Shown here one piece after another: positions 18,580 through 26,640 of a stretch of DNA of 64,000 nt. The stretch's first letter is position 1, and every line of letters begins with the position of its first letter. Source of the DNA: CAYYYG01 sp964490875 (GTDB lineage Bacteria > Patescibacteriota > Microgenomatia > UBA1406 > GWC2-37-13); the NCBI GenBank assembly GCA_964490875.1, contig CAZBEF010000002.1, positions 96,075-160,074 on the forward strand, read 5' to 3'. Made by a program: the position numbers and the translations under genes. The notes beneath the pieces were generated by a model. The model was given only the letters and a program-made list of their open reading frames with translations. It was not told the origin of the DNA and ran no database searches.

Positions 18580-19158
18580 ATGTCTGAAAGAATATTAGCA
18601 CCGCCTCTCATCGATCTGAAGAGGACACCAGAAATTTATCCGGGCTTGCATGATTTGATGGCAAGTATCCTTAAAACTCAACGCTCTCATCTAATATTCT
18701 GGCCAACTACCCAGGAAAAAATAACACTAAGCAGAAAAGAAAAGGATATTCCAGTAGAATTACCTCCAGAGATAAAAAACCTATGGAAAAGGAAAGCTAA
18801 AAAAATGAAAATGCCTCTCGTATGTGGTGGAGCTGATAAAATAAAAGTGTTTGAAGAGTACTTACCAGCAATAAAAGATAAATTCGCAGGAGTTGTTTTT
18901 ATAGATGATCAGTTTGGCAAATTAATGGATGCCGCGGATTTGACTCAACACTATCAATTACTTTCTCATAGTTACTGGGTGCAACGAGAAAATATTCCCC
19001 CAACAACAACAGGCAATATAAGCATGATATCATCTTTAGAAGATGTGGGAGTTTTGCCGGATAAAGCATTAACTACAATTGGAGCAGATCTAGTCAATAA
19101 TAATTTAACAGATGGTTTATTATATGCAGTCGGTGTAAATCCACCTCTGTCTATGTGA
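18580..19158 (+). CDS. Hypothetical protein
   Basis: The protein has 192 residues, is soluble, and has no signal peptide. It begins MSERILAPPL and has alternating beta/alpha-like stretches (GVVFIDDQFGKLMDAADL, MISSLEDVGVLPDKALTTIG) but no recognised motif. It has its own promoter with a CRP-like site, so it is probably conditionally expressed. The end lies about 30 bp before the next gene's start. Confidence 0.7.
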   Translation: MSERILAPPLIDLKRTPEIYPGLHDLMASILKTQRSHLIFWPTTQEKITLSRKEKDIPVELPPEIKNLWKRKAKKMKMPLVCGGADKIKVFEEYLPAIKDKFAGVVFIDDQFGKLMDAADLTQHYQLLSHSYWVQRENIPPTTTGNISMISSLEDVGVLPDKALTTIGADLVNNNLTDGLLYAVGVNPPLSM

Positions 19159-19187
19159 CACCTGTTTCTATATGCTACAATATCTTC

Positions 19188-20468
19188 ATGATCAAACTCC
19201 TTCAGAAGATCTTCCGTGATCCCACACGGCGAAATGTAATAATTAATACCATAGGCAACAACCTGAACGCCGTTTTTTCAGCTATTTTCGTAATATTGCT
19301 TACCCGTATTCTTACCCGGGAACAATACGCCGTAATGAGTGTATTGTTAAGCATTGCCTACGTTTTGTCTAATATCCTGGACTTTGGAACCAGCGCGACC
19401 ATTTATTCGTACCTGCCGCCTCTTATCGAAAAACGCGAAACTACCATGTACCGCTTCATGAAAAGCACGTTTTATTACCAGACCTTATTTTCAATCATAA
19501 TTATTATTATTCTTTCGGTAGGGTTTCCATACCTTGATCAAGTGTTCTTCCATACCGGCGCGCCGATTTCCGACTTGTATCTAACTTCTATTTCAGTGTT
19601 ACTGTTTATTTGGCAGAATTTTATCTGGAATTGTATGTGCGCCGCCAAGCAGTTTGTGAAAGCCAATTTATACCAGAACATTGCCAACTTCGCCAAAACT
19701 CTAGTCATTCTATATCTGGCATACGACAGAGCTGTTTCCATTTCTTCGGTGATTTTCGTTTTTGGAATTCTTGGCCCGATGATTTTCTTTTTACTTTTAT
19801 TTTTGAAGAAAAGAAATTTATTTATGCTCGTTTTGAAATCGGAAGTGAGAAGGGAAGAATTCCGATTCCGCTACACGATGACATATTTTATTGCATCGCA
19901 GTTTTTTAATCTGGGTCTCAGAATGGATTTGTTCCTGCTTTCCTTTTTCCATTTCAAAGCCGAAGCCGGACCATACGCGCTGGCGCAGAAAATTATTCTT
20001 ACTATAATTACCACTGTCATTAGTGTTACGCAGGTGATTTCACCGGGATTTTCTTCTATAACCAGTAAACACCAGGTAAAAAAACATCTGAAAACCGGTT
20101 TTATGTACTTGCTCGGACCTTCGGCATTATTTTTGCTGTTTTATGTAATTCCAGACTCGGTGTATTGTGTATTATTTACCAAGAACTTCTGTGAAGCTGC
20201 GCCGATAACCAGGGCTTTAAGCTGGCCGTTTGTGATTTATTCATTAGGCAGCTTGCCGTTTTTGTTTATTCTCTATACTATAAAGAAACCCATATATATT
20301 CTCTACGCGAACATACTATTTTTTATTATTCTGACGGCCGGAAGTTATATTTTAATTCCCATAAAAGTAGTCTACGGCCCTCCTATAGCTATAGGTCTCG
20401 CCATGATTGTCGCGACAACGATCGTTTCTATTGCTGCAGTATATGAATACAGAAAGATGAAGGAATGA
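19188..20468 (+). CDS. Polysaccharide flippase, Wzx/MATE-like (third copy)
   Basis: About 12-14 transmembrane helices fill the protein. The early motif TRILTREQYAVMSVLLSIAY is the RfbX/Wzx signature. ATG 19188 (426 residues) is selected over an in-frame ATG at 19155 because TACAAT lies 6 nt upstream of it and the 11 extra residues look unlike the family. It converges on the next GT-C gene with a 2-bp gap. Confidence 0.87.
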   Translation: MIKLLQKIFRDPTRRNVIINTIGNNLNAVFSAIFVILLTRILTREQYAVMSVLLSIAYVLSNILDFGTSATIYSYLPPLIEKRETTMYRFMKSTFYYQTLFSIIIIIILSVGFPYLDQVFFHTGAPISDLYLTSISVLLFIWQNFIWNCMCAAKQFVKANLYQNIANFAKTLVILYLAYDRAVSISSVIFVFGILGPMIFFLLLFLKKRNLFMLVLKSEVRREEFRFRYTMTYFIASQFFNLGLRMDLFLLSFFHFKAEAGPYALAQKIILTIITTVISVTQVISPGFSSITSKHQVKKHLKTGFMYLLGPSALFLLFYVIPDSVYCVLFTKNFCEAAPITRALSWPFVIYSLGSLPFLFILYTIKKPIYILYANILFFIILTAGSYILIPIKVVYGPPIAIGLAMIVATTIVSIAAVYEYRKMKE

Positions 20469-20470
20469 TA

Positions 20471-21952
20471 TTATTTTTTCTGCCAGACTTCTGATTTTAA
20501 CCCCCGCGCAGTTAGTGTCATAAATTCTTTATATCCATATTTTGTTAAAGTCTCCTGATAGTTTACTCCATGAATATCGGCAGTGTAGGGGATTACTAAG
20601 ATGTTTTTTTCTTTCATTGCAGAAGGCAATGCGCTTAAATCTTTTATTTTCGAAGAATTATTATTTTGATCTAAATAATACCGCACCGGATCAGACGAAC
20701 TGTAAACCATATAAACAGTTTGGCCAGGTTTTATAGTTCCTACAAGCGCCCTCCAGTTTTCTCGGTGATATTGCGGCATAAACACATAAACGATTGAAAA
20801 AATAATAAAACCGGCCAGATAAATTGCCCGCCGGTATTTTTCTTCTATACCACAACAGATAAGAAGCGCAAACAGAGGAATAAGATATACAAACCGGAAA
20901 TATTGAAGAAGCGGAGTAAAAAAAGAAATCAAGAATCCAAGAATAAGTGGAATAAAGAATAAAAATGCCAGCAGTTTATTCTTGATGCTTCCGATGCCTA
21001 TGTATGCAAAAATGAGGACAGACCAGATACCAGCGACCGCATAATAGCCAAGTTTTGGTTCAAATTGAATTCTGCCAATTGAGAATTTAATAGGAATTAA
21101 TAATAGATTCTTCAGATTCGCTTTCCCCAGAACCATACTCCAGTTCGGGACAAGGCTCAACATTTCTTTTGAATGCATGTATTGCTTATAGAGGAGTGGA
21201 GATAGAATCAGTAAGGCTACTAATGGTCCTGCCAGAATTAATAAAAATATTTTAGGAGTTTTTTTGATACTTTTGTCATCCTGAGCGTTTAGCGAAGGAT
21301 CCAAAAATTTAATAAATAAAGGGGATAAAAACATTGCAATTATCAAAAATATCGATCCATAAAACGTAAAAAGGCTCAATGCAATAAAAATATTAAACAA
21401 CAAAACATTCTTCCCCTCTTCATAAGAGGGGTGCCGAGAGTGACTGAGGCGGGGTGTTTTCATTTTATTTAAAACACCCCTTCCGGCTACGCCGGATTCC
21501 CCTCTTGAAAGATGGGAAATTATTTGTATAAACAAATAAACCGCAACTGTTAGAAAACATGTTGCCATGCTGTACATTCGTGCTTCCTGCGAATAATAGA
21601 CGATAAGCGGATTAAACAGAAAAAACGCGGCCGCCCATACGCCTGATTTCTTATTGATAACGATATTCCCAATCAAATATACAAACCATCCGGCAATTAA
21701 AGAAAAGAGGACAGACGGCATTCTCAGTGCAATTTCTGAATATCCAAATAGAGAAGTCCATGCTTTCATGAAAAGATAATATAAAGGCGGATGAAAGTCG
21801 GTTGAAGCAAAACGAAAAATCAGATCAATATAGCTAAAATGCTTCACGGTCTGGGCAGTTGTTGCTTCGTCCAGCCACAATGATTGATTCAGCGCGACAA
21901 GTCTTAATAAAAGTGCTACAATCAAAACAAGGTAAATATTTCGGTATTTCAT
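20471..21952 (-). CDS. GT-C glycosyltransferase (PMT_2-like) with in-frame repeat inserts
   Basis: LWLDEATTAQT in the first loop and DFHPPLYYLFMKAW are the classic PMT_2/ArnT signatures, and YYSQEARMYS is the later (Q/E)ARxY motif. About 11 helices are followed by a short soluble tail. ATG 21952 is used; the in-frame TTG at 21958 is less likely. Two palindromic repeats lie inside the gene in frame, adding about 33 residues around 147-180 and about 10 near 217-226, both in loops between helices. The gene remains open and both catalytic motifs are intact. Confidence 0.88.
   Translation of the reverse strand: MKYRNIYLVLIVALLLRLVALNQSLWLDEATTAQTVKHFSYIDLIFRFASTDFHPPLYYLFMKAWTSLFGYSEIALRMPSVLFSLIAGWFVYLIGNIVINKKSGVWAAAFFLFNPLIVYYSQEARMYSMATCFLTVAVYLFIQIISHLSRGESGVAGRGVLNKMKTPRLSHSRHPSYEEGKNVLLFNIFIALSLFTFYGSIFLIIAMFLSPLFIKFLDPSLNAQDDKSIKKTPKIFLLILAGPLVALLILSPLLYKQYMHSKEMLSLVPNWSMVLGKANLKNLLLIPIKFSIGRIQFEPKLGYYAVAGIWSVLIFAYIGIGSIKNKLLAFLFFIPLILGFLISFFTPLLQYFRFVYLIPLFALLICCGIEEKYRRAIYLAGFIIFSIVYVFMPQYHRENWRALVGTIKPGQTVYMVYSSSDPVRYYLDQNNNSSKIKDLSALPSAMKEKNILVIPYTADIHGVNYQETLTKYGYKEFMTLTARGLKSEVWQKK
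21275..21302. repeat. Short repeat tip inserted in coding sequence
   Basis: This segment reads GTCATCCTGAGCGTTTAGCG and continues AAGGATCC. It matches the left tip of the family A repeats but lies inside the GT-C gene. It is read on the minus strand as LDPSLNAQDD without shifting the frame. Confidence 0.8.
21411..21510. repeat. Triple-hairpin repeat inserted in coding sequence
   Basis: Three consecutive perfect hairpins lie here: CCCCTCTT/AAGAGGGG, GGGGTGTTTT/AAAACACCCC and CCGGC/GCCGG. This is typical of a mobile noncoding repeat. It lies wholly within the GT-C gene and is translated in frame as a charged, helix-breaking loop. Confidence 0.85.
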
Positions 21953-21959
21953 TACCAAC

Positions 21960-21966
21960 TATTATA
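21960..21966. promoter_or_regulatory. Shared divergent -10 element
   Basis: The seven bases TATTATA contain TATTAT on the plus strand, 6 nt before ATG 21972, and TATAAT on the minus strand, 8 nt before ATG 21952. The two start codons are only 19 bp apart, so one near-palindromic -10 appears to serve both directions, and any -35 elements would lie inside the opposite gene. Confidence 0.6.
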
Positions 21967-21971
21967 CTATT

Positions 21972-22271
21972 ATGAATATTCCGTCTACATCGTTCTCAGT
22001 AAAGAATTTAGTAATGAGTGTAGCTGCACTATATGCGATCGGATTAAGCGCTTTCCTTATTTACAATACATTCCGTATAACTTCACCAATTACCCAGTAT
22101 GGAAATGTAGCCGCCATGAGCAATGTCAGTGAAACCGGAGAGAAAACGTACTGCGACACAGACGCCGACTGTTGGTGCCGCAAGTTTGATGGGACGCGCT
22201 TCATCGAAGGAAAAGATCCTTCTGTGTGTATCCTTGAAACAGGCAAATGCCGGAAATGCATGTATAGATAA
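21972..22271 (+). CDS. Small membrane-anchored Cys-rich protein
   Basis: The protein has 99 residues: one N-terminal transmembrane helix (about 12-33), then a short extracytoplasmic part with six cysteines in the order C-x6-C-x-C, C, and C-x2-C near the end (DTDADCWC, GKCRKC). Six cysteines in 40 residues suggest disulfides or a metal site outside the cell. No family was recognised. It is divergent from a GT-C gene and abuts the convergent LCP gene with no gap. Confidence 0.72.
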   Translation: MNIPSTSFSVKNLVMSVAALYAIGLSAFLIYNTFRITSPITQYGNVAAMSNVSETGEKTYCDTDADCWCRKFDGTRFIEGKDPSVCILETGKCRKCMYR

Positions 22272-23450
22272 TTATTGATCCTCTACAGATGTTGAGATTG
22301 TTGGAATTCGTGTTGGTGTTGGAGTAACTCCCCGCATAATATCGCGGATTGCTCCTTTCATCCTGCTCCAATTATCCTCTCCTTCTTTCGGAACTAAGAT
22401 AAAGCCACCGTACGAAGATCGTGAGGGATCGAGGTAATTATTTGTATCGGGGACAAAATTGCTGATCTTATATTTGCTGCTTGATGGGGCTTCACCGATA
22501 AGTTTGGTTATAGTACTGCTGTGAATGTCGGTGCGGATATAATTTTGCATTTCATCCATAAGCGCCGGTATTTTCGTAATGAAACCGATGGAAATTACTT
22601 TGTTTTTGACTGCCTCCAAAAACCTCTGCTGGCGTTTTGCCCGGCCGAAATCATTGCCGTCCTGCAGTGAATGACGCGATCGTACATACTTGAGAGCAGT
22701 TTCGCCGTCCATATGGGTTAAACCGGCATCAAAGTGTAAATGTTCATACCGGCACGGGAAAGCCAGAGTGGGAGATTCGGTAGCAATCTTTAAAAGATCC
22801 GGCAGGTCTTTTTCTTCCTTTCCGCATAAATCTTTCTCTTTGCCGGTTACCGGGTATTCATAGTCGTCAAATGTTGTCTCGACATTCACATCCACGCCGC
22901 CCAGAAGATCTACCGCTTTCGTAAACCCTTCAAAATCAATAGCAACATAGTTGTCTATTTCAAGACCTACAATATTTCCAACAACCTCTTTAGTAAGATT
23001 GGCCGCTCCTTGTTCTTCGGCATATTTTGCAGGAATATCGGGATAGTTTTTATTGAATAATCCCATCTGATAAACGGCATTTATTTTTTCGTGAAAATCA
23101 TCGCCGGATTTTGTGGGAATCTTTACCCAGATATCGCGGGGCAGGGAGATGAGAACGGTCCTTTTCTTTTCCATATCTACATGGGCAATCATAAGCGTGT
23201 CGGTAAGATACGCGCCGTCATGATTACCACCGCCGTATCCCATGATAAGGAAATTGAATATTTTTTTCTCTGGTTTGGGTGTGGGAATCTGATTTTTTGC
23301 CGATTCTTTGCCCGTATAAATTCCTTCGTAAAAGCTTTTAATTTTAGAAGCGGTGAAAAAAATGCCGATCACAACCAGCAGAAAAAATACAAAGAGTATC
23401 TTCTTTATATTAGACCGCTGCTTTCTTTTTCGACGGGGTATGTACGCCAT
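22272..23450 (-). CDS. LytR-CpsA-Psr (LCP) family glycopolymer ligase
   Basis: One N-terminal transmembrane helix (about 17-38) is followed by the LCP domain: DTLMIAHVD, VLISLPRDIWV with the conserved Arg, YVAIDFEGF, and YVRSRHSLQDGNDFGRAKRQ with the Arg residues that bind pyrophosphate. LCP proteins attach lipid-linked glycopolymers to peptidoglycan or proteins. The tail is Pro/Thr-rich (TPTPTRIPT). With three flippases and many GTs nearby, this is a good candidate for the attachment step. Confidence 0.93.
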   Translation of the reverse strand: MAYIPRRKRKQRSNIKKILFVFFLLVVIGIFFTASKIKSFYEGIYTGKESAKNQIPTPKPEKKIFNFLIMGYGGGNHDGAYLTDTLMIAHVDMEKKRTVLISLPRDIWVKIPTKSGDDFHEKINAVYQMGLFNKNYPDIPAKYAEEQGAANLTKEVVGNIVGLEIDNYVAIDFEGFTKAVDLLGGVDVNVETTFDDYEYPVTGKEKDLCGKEEKDLPDLLKIATESPTLAFPCRYEHLHFDAGLTHMDGETALKYVRSRHSLQDGNDFGRAKRQQRFLEAVKNKVISIGFITKIPALMDEMQNYIRTDIHSSTITKLIGEAPSSSKYKISNFVPDTNNYLDPSRSSYGGFILVPKEGEDNWSRMKGAIRDIMRGVTPTPTRIPTISTSVEDQ

Positions 23451-23594
23451 ATTTTTATTGAATATTCTAGTATAAAAGGAAATTATACCAACTGCAAGCT
23501 GACAGGATTATTCTATTATACCAACCTAAATATGATATTTTGTTGACGATAGTCCATTGAAAAAATAGACAGAGATCTTTAAACTCTAGATGTA

Positions 23595-23819
23595 GTGAAA
23601 AAAAATAACAAATTGATTATTAGTGATCAGCAGCGTATAGAAACCGCAAAAATGCTTTTAGGAATATGTCAAGTATTCCTGTTGGCTATAGTAGCGGGAC
23701 CTTATATCAGCCCGATTGCAAAAAAACTGACATTTTGGGATAATGTTTATGGCTTAATAAACTCTTTAATAATTTATATAATTTCGATGATTTTGTTGAA
23801 AAGAAAGGAAAAAAAATAA
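23595..23819 (+). CDS. Small two-helix membrane protein
   Basis: A GTG start gives 74 residues. Two hydrophobic helices (about 18-38 and 50-68) lie between charged ends, with a basic KRKEKK tail. TTGACG and TAGACA with 17-bp spacing lie upstream (about 23542-23570). Its stop overlaps the next start as TAATG, so this opens a tight three-gene operon. The function is unknown; the shape resembles holin-like or small scaffold proteins but nothing diagnostic is present. Confidence 0.6.
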   Translation: MKKNNKLIISDQQRIETAKMLLGICQVFLLAIVAGPYISPIAKKLTFWDNVYGLINSLIIYIISMILLKRKEKK

Positions 23820-23941
23820 TGTTACCACTTCCGAGTAAAACATTTATTGAAGCAACCTGGCCATTAATGATTTTTGTATTGTTTGTTTTTATTGTGGCAT
23901 ATCCAACCCAAAAAGACGACTCTTCGAAACATTCAAAATGA
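23819..23941 (+). CDS. Very small single-helix membrane protein
   Basis: This is a 40-residue ORF. Its ATG overlaps the upstream stop (TAATG) and its stop overlaps the next start (ATGA), which strongly supports translation. It has a hydrophobic segment WPLMIFVLFVFIVAY and a polar tail QKDDSSKHSK. The function is unknown; it may accompany the HD protein. Confidence 0.6.
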   Translation: MLPLPSKTFIEATWPLMIFVLFVFIVAYPTQKDDSSKHSK

Positions 23942-24570
23942 GCTTTAACATGAACATAATACAAATTTACCAGAAATATTCGATTCCAAAAAACCTTCAG
24001 CTTCATATGCTGCGGGTAACTTCTATTGCAAAAATAATCACCGACAACTGGACAGGTCCTTCGATCAATGCCGATGCCGTAATCCGCGCCTGCCTGTTTC
24101 ATGATATAGCCAAACCGATGAAATTTGATCTTACCAAACAGCTGAAATTCGGACTGTCGCAAACCGAGGTTGAAAATATAAAAAGGATGAAACGCGAACT
24201 GCAGGAAAAATATGGAGACGATGAATACACGGTTGCCCGCGCAATCTGTAAGGATGTGGGCTGTTCGGCCGAGACGATAAGAATAATGGAAAACTTGAGT
24301 TGGAGAGATGTACCTATGTTAATTGAGAAACGAGATATGGAATCTCTTATTCTTCTGTATTCTGATATGAGAATTAGTCCCTATGGAATTATGACTCTAA
24401 AGGAGCGGCTGGAAGATCTGAAATCAAGGACTGGAGAAGATATTCATGAGGAAAATGGAATTACTGCAGAAAAAATTATTATGGCGAATGTATCCATTGA
24501 TCTGAATAAAATTAGTGAAGAAGATTTAGCCCGAAATTTTTCTATACTAGAAAGTATATACTTCAGTTAG
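23938..24570 (+). CDS. HD-domain phosphohydrolase
   Basis: The protein has 210 residues. HMLRVTSIAKI and ACLFHDIAKPMKF give the H...HD metal-binding pattern of HD phosphohydrolases; a later Asp in LLYSDMRISP could be the fourth ligand. Substrates in the family range from nucleotides to tRNA ends and (p)ppGpp. It overlaps the small membrane protein by 4 bp, suggesting coupling to the membrane pair upstream. Confidence 0.85.
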   Translation: MSFNMNIIQIYQKYSIPKNLQLHMLRVTSIAKIITDNWTGPSINADAVIRACLFHDIAKPMKFDLTKQLKFGLSQTEVENIKRMKRELQEKYGDDEYTVARAICKDVGCSAETIRIMENLSWRDVPMLIEKRDMESLILLYSDMRISPYGIMTLKERLEDLKSRTGEDIHEENGITAEKIIMANVSIDLNKISEEDLARNFSILESIYFS

Positions 24571-24586
24571 TCTGCAAAAATTGAAA

Positions 24587-25027
24587 TTATGACTTTAGAT
24601 TAGATTTAATAGCATTTATTATTTGCTCATATACTTCATCGGTCACTTTAAAATCTTTATTATAAGGCGATGGATTTTTTCCCCATCTTGAATCAATAAA
24701 TGTTCGTCTGGCAAACTGTATTGGACCATGATATCGGGGAATAACATGCAGATGTAAATGGTTTGTTTTATTTCCTAACGAGGCATAATTTAATAAATCC
24801 GGTTTAAAAGCAATAGTAAGTGTATTTTTGAGATTCCGCATGATTTTAAACAGCTCATTTCTTTCTTCATTATTTATTTCAGAAAGATCTTCTGCATGCC
24901 GTTTCAGGATCACGATAGACCTACCGAGATAACATTGATTAGTATGGAGTTCAATTCTCCAATAAACATATTCGTTAATAAAAAATTTATGATACTTTGA
25001 AGAAATTCGGCACATTGAACAATTCAT
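24587..25027 (-). CDS. HIT-family hydrolase
   Basis: The protein has 146 residues. NHLHLHVIPR is the histidine-triad motif (H-x-H-x-H). The N-terminus has a Cys pair (CSMCR) and the body includes VILKRHAEDL. HIT proteins hydrolyse nucleoside phosphoramidates or dinucleoside polyphosphates. TAAAAT lies 7 nt upstream of the ATG. Confidence 0.9.
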   Translation of the reverse strand: MNCSMCRISSKYHKFFINEYVYWRIELHTNQCYLGRSIVILKRHAEDLSEINNEERNELFKIMRNLKNTLTIAFKPDLLNYASLGNKTNHLHLHVIPRYHGPIQFARRTFIDSRWGKNPSPYNKDFKVTDEVYEQIINAIKSNLKS

Positions 25028-25055
25028 GAAGATGATTTTAATTTCCTAGACTTTT

Positions 25056-25130
25056 TGGAGCGGTGGACGGGATTCGAACCCGTGACCCTCTGTTTGGAAA
25101 ACAGATATTCTACCGCTGAACTACCACCGC
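25056..25130 (-). tRNA. tRNA-Gly (anticodon UCC)
   Basis: A full cloverleaf is visible on the minus strand: acceptor GCGGTGG/CCACCGC, D arm AGTTCAGCGGTAGAAT, anticodon arm CTGTTTTCCAAACAG with TCC, and T arm CGGGTTCGAATCCCG. The 3' CCA is encoded (25056-25058). Confidence 0.97.
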
Positions 25131-25174
25131 TGTAGGTAAATTATAACAAATACTTTGTCATTCCGGACCAGATG

Positions 25175-26413
25175 TTACTGAAGATTTTCGATTCTTATGC
25201 GCTGCTTCTGGGGAACAGGAATCTTCTCAAGGTGATAATTTTGGATGATTTCTCTTAAAATCTGCTCCGGCGGATTATGCTTATCCATATGGGCTGTCCG
25301 GGCTTTAAAATCTTTAGTTATCTGTTTTGCGATATCTGGCGTAACTACACAGTTTTCTATTTCCTTCAGATAATAATAGATCAAATTCCAACCGCTTAAG
25401 GGACCAAGCAGAATCTGATTATTCTGCACACCAAAATCGGACAGGTTATGTGCCTCGTACACATGAGTGTTATTCAGCACTGCCTTCTGATGAACACCGG
25501 CTGTATGCGTCCTATTTGTCAAAGACACCGGCTCGCTGGTGGGCACCTGGAGATTAAGAATCGATCCCATCAGAACATTCACGGGATAGCATAATGAAAG
25601 TTCGAATTGATCCGTAATTTTTTTATCGAGATAATGCAGATTCAGTAGCAATCCTGCGACTGATGTGATTCCCGAACGCTCGGCCATTCCCCAAATAGAA
25701 CAATCCACAAACTGCACGCCGGCTTCAACAGCAGCAACAGAATTGACTAAAGAAAATCCGCGGTCATTGTGAAAATGGCATTCAAGAAAATTCTTAGGAT
25801 ACCGAGCCTTAAGCGCCTGCACTATTTTCGTGACAAGCGAAGGAGTTGCGATTCCCACAGTATCCGGCATTCCTAATGTATCAACATACGGCGAGACGAG
25901 ATCGTATACCGCATAAATATCTTCAAGCGGAGTGCGGAATGTATCTTCAACGCTGAACCGTAAATATAAATCGGGATACTGGCGGCGGACTTTCTTAAGT
26001 AAAGCCGGAATCCGTGCCAGAATTTTTTCATACGAAAGGCCGTGGCTATGATCTTGTGCATGTTTTGCGACACCAATATACAAATTCAAACCATTAAACC
26101 CTTCTGCAATTGCGGCCTCAATATCGGATTCGTGGCACCTACAGTGGGCGAAAAGCATAATTTTTTTGTCAGTTATTTTGCGCACATACTCACGAAGAGC
26201 GCGGAAATGAGACTGCTCTGAAGCGCTTACAATCGGCGCGAAAAACTCAAAATACCGAACGCCGAGTTTAATTAAACCGTTAATAATTTTCTTCTTATCT
26301 TCGAGCGAAAACTGATACTTCCGCGCGTCAAACATAAGCGGGGACTGCTGCCCGTCGCGGAGCGTTGTATCGATTATTCCTTTAAAGTCTATTCCAGTTT
26401 TATTTATGTGCAT
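25175..26413 (-). CDS. DRE-TIM metallolyase (isopropylmalate/homocitrate synthase-like), orphan
   Basis: ATG 26413 gives 413 residues; an upstream in-frame start at 26452 adds a poor N-terminus. IIDTTLRDGQQSPLMF is the DRE motif with the metal-binding Asp, HFHNDRGFSLVN supplies the metal His pair, and WGMAERSGITS corresponds to the GIGERAGN loop. The family condenses acetyl-CoA with 2-oxoacids or performs aldolase/lyase steps. No leuB/C/D or other 2-oxoacid chain gene is nearby, and LeuA's C-terminal regulatory domain is not evident. The substrate is unknown. Confidence 0.82.
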   Translation of the reverse strand: MHINKTGIDFKGIIDTTLRDGQQSPLMFDARKYQFSLEDKKKIINGLIKLGVRYFEFFAPIVSASEQSHFRALREYVRKITDKKIMLFAHCRCHESDIEAAIAEGFNGLNLYIGVAKHAQDHSHGLSYEKILARIPALLKKVRRQYPDLYLRFSVEDTFRTPLEDIYAVYDLVSPYVDTLGMPDTVGIATPSLVTKIVQALKARYPKNFLECHFHNDRGFSLVNSVAAVEAGVQFVDCSIWGMAERSGITSVAGLLLNLHYLDKKITDQFELSLCYPVNVLMGSILNLQVPTSEPVSLTNRTHTAGVHQKAVLNNTHVYEAHNLSDFGVQNNQILLGPLSGWNLIYYYLKEIENCVVTPDIAKQITKDFKARTAHMDKHNPPEQILREIIQNYHLEKIPVPQKQRIRIENLQ

Positions 26414-26598
26414 AAAAAGAGTAAATGAGCGAAGATACAAAATTTTTTGCAAAAAATTTTCGTATCGAGCGACAATATTAAAATCGGATAAGCTCTGATT
26501 ATAGTTCTTAAGAAAGATAAAGCAAATTTTTCACAAATAATTACAAAATGTTTACTATTTGTAATATTTATAACACATTAATTATGATGTATAAGTAG

Positions 26599-26633
26599 AT
26601 GGGATTGCTTCGTCGTACTTCCTCGCAATGACG
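26599..26633. repeat. Partial family A repeat
   Basis: GGGATTGCTTCGTCGTACTT followed by CCTCGCAATGACG matches the right end of the family A repeats only. It lies in the gap between the metallolyase and the GT2 gene. The rest of this 188-bp gap shows AT-rich sequence and no gene. Confidence 0.7.
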
Positions 26634-26640
26634 ATTTAAA

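Noticed and set aside
23091..23546. Long plus-strand frame antisense to the LCP gene
   Set aside because: The minus strand has clear LCP motifs throughout; this frame shows no protein pattern.
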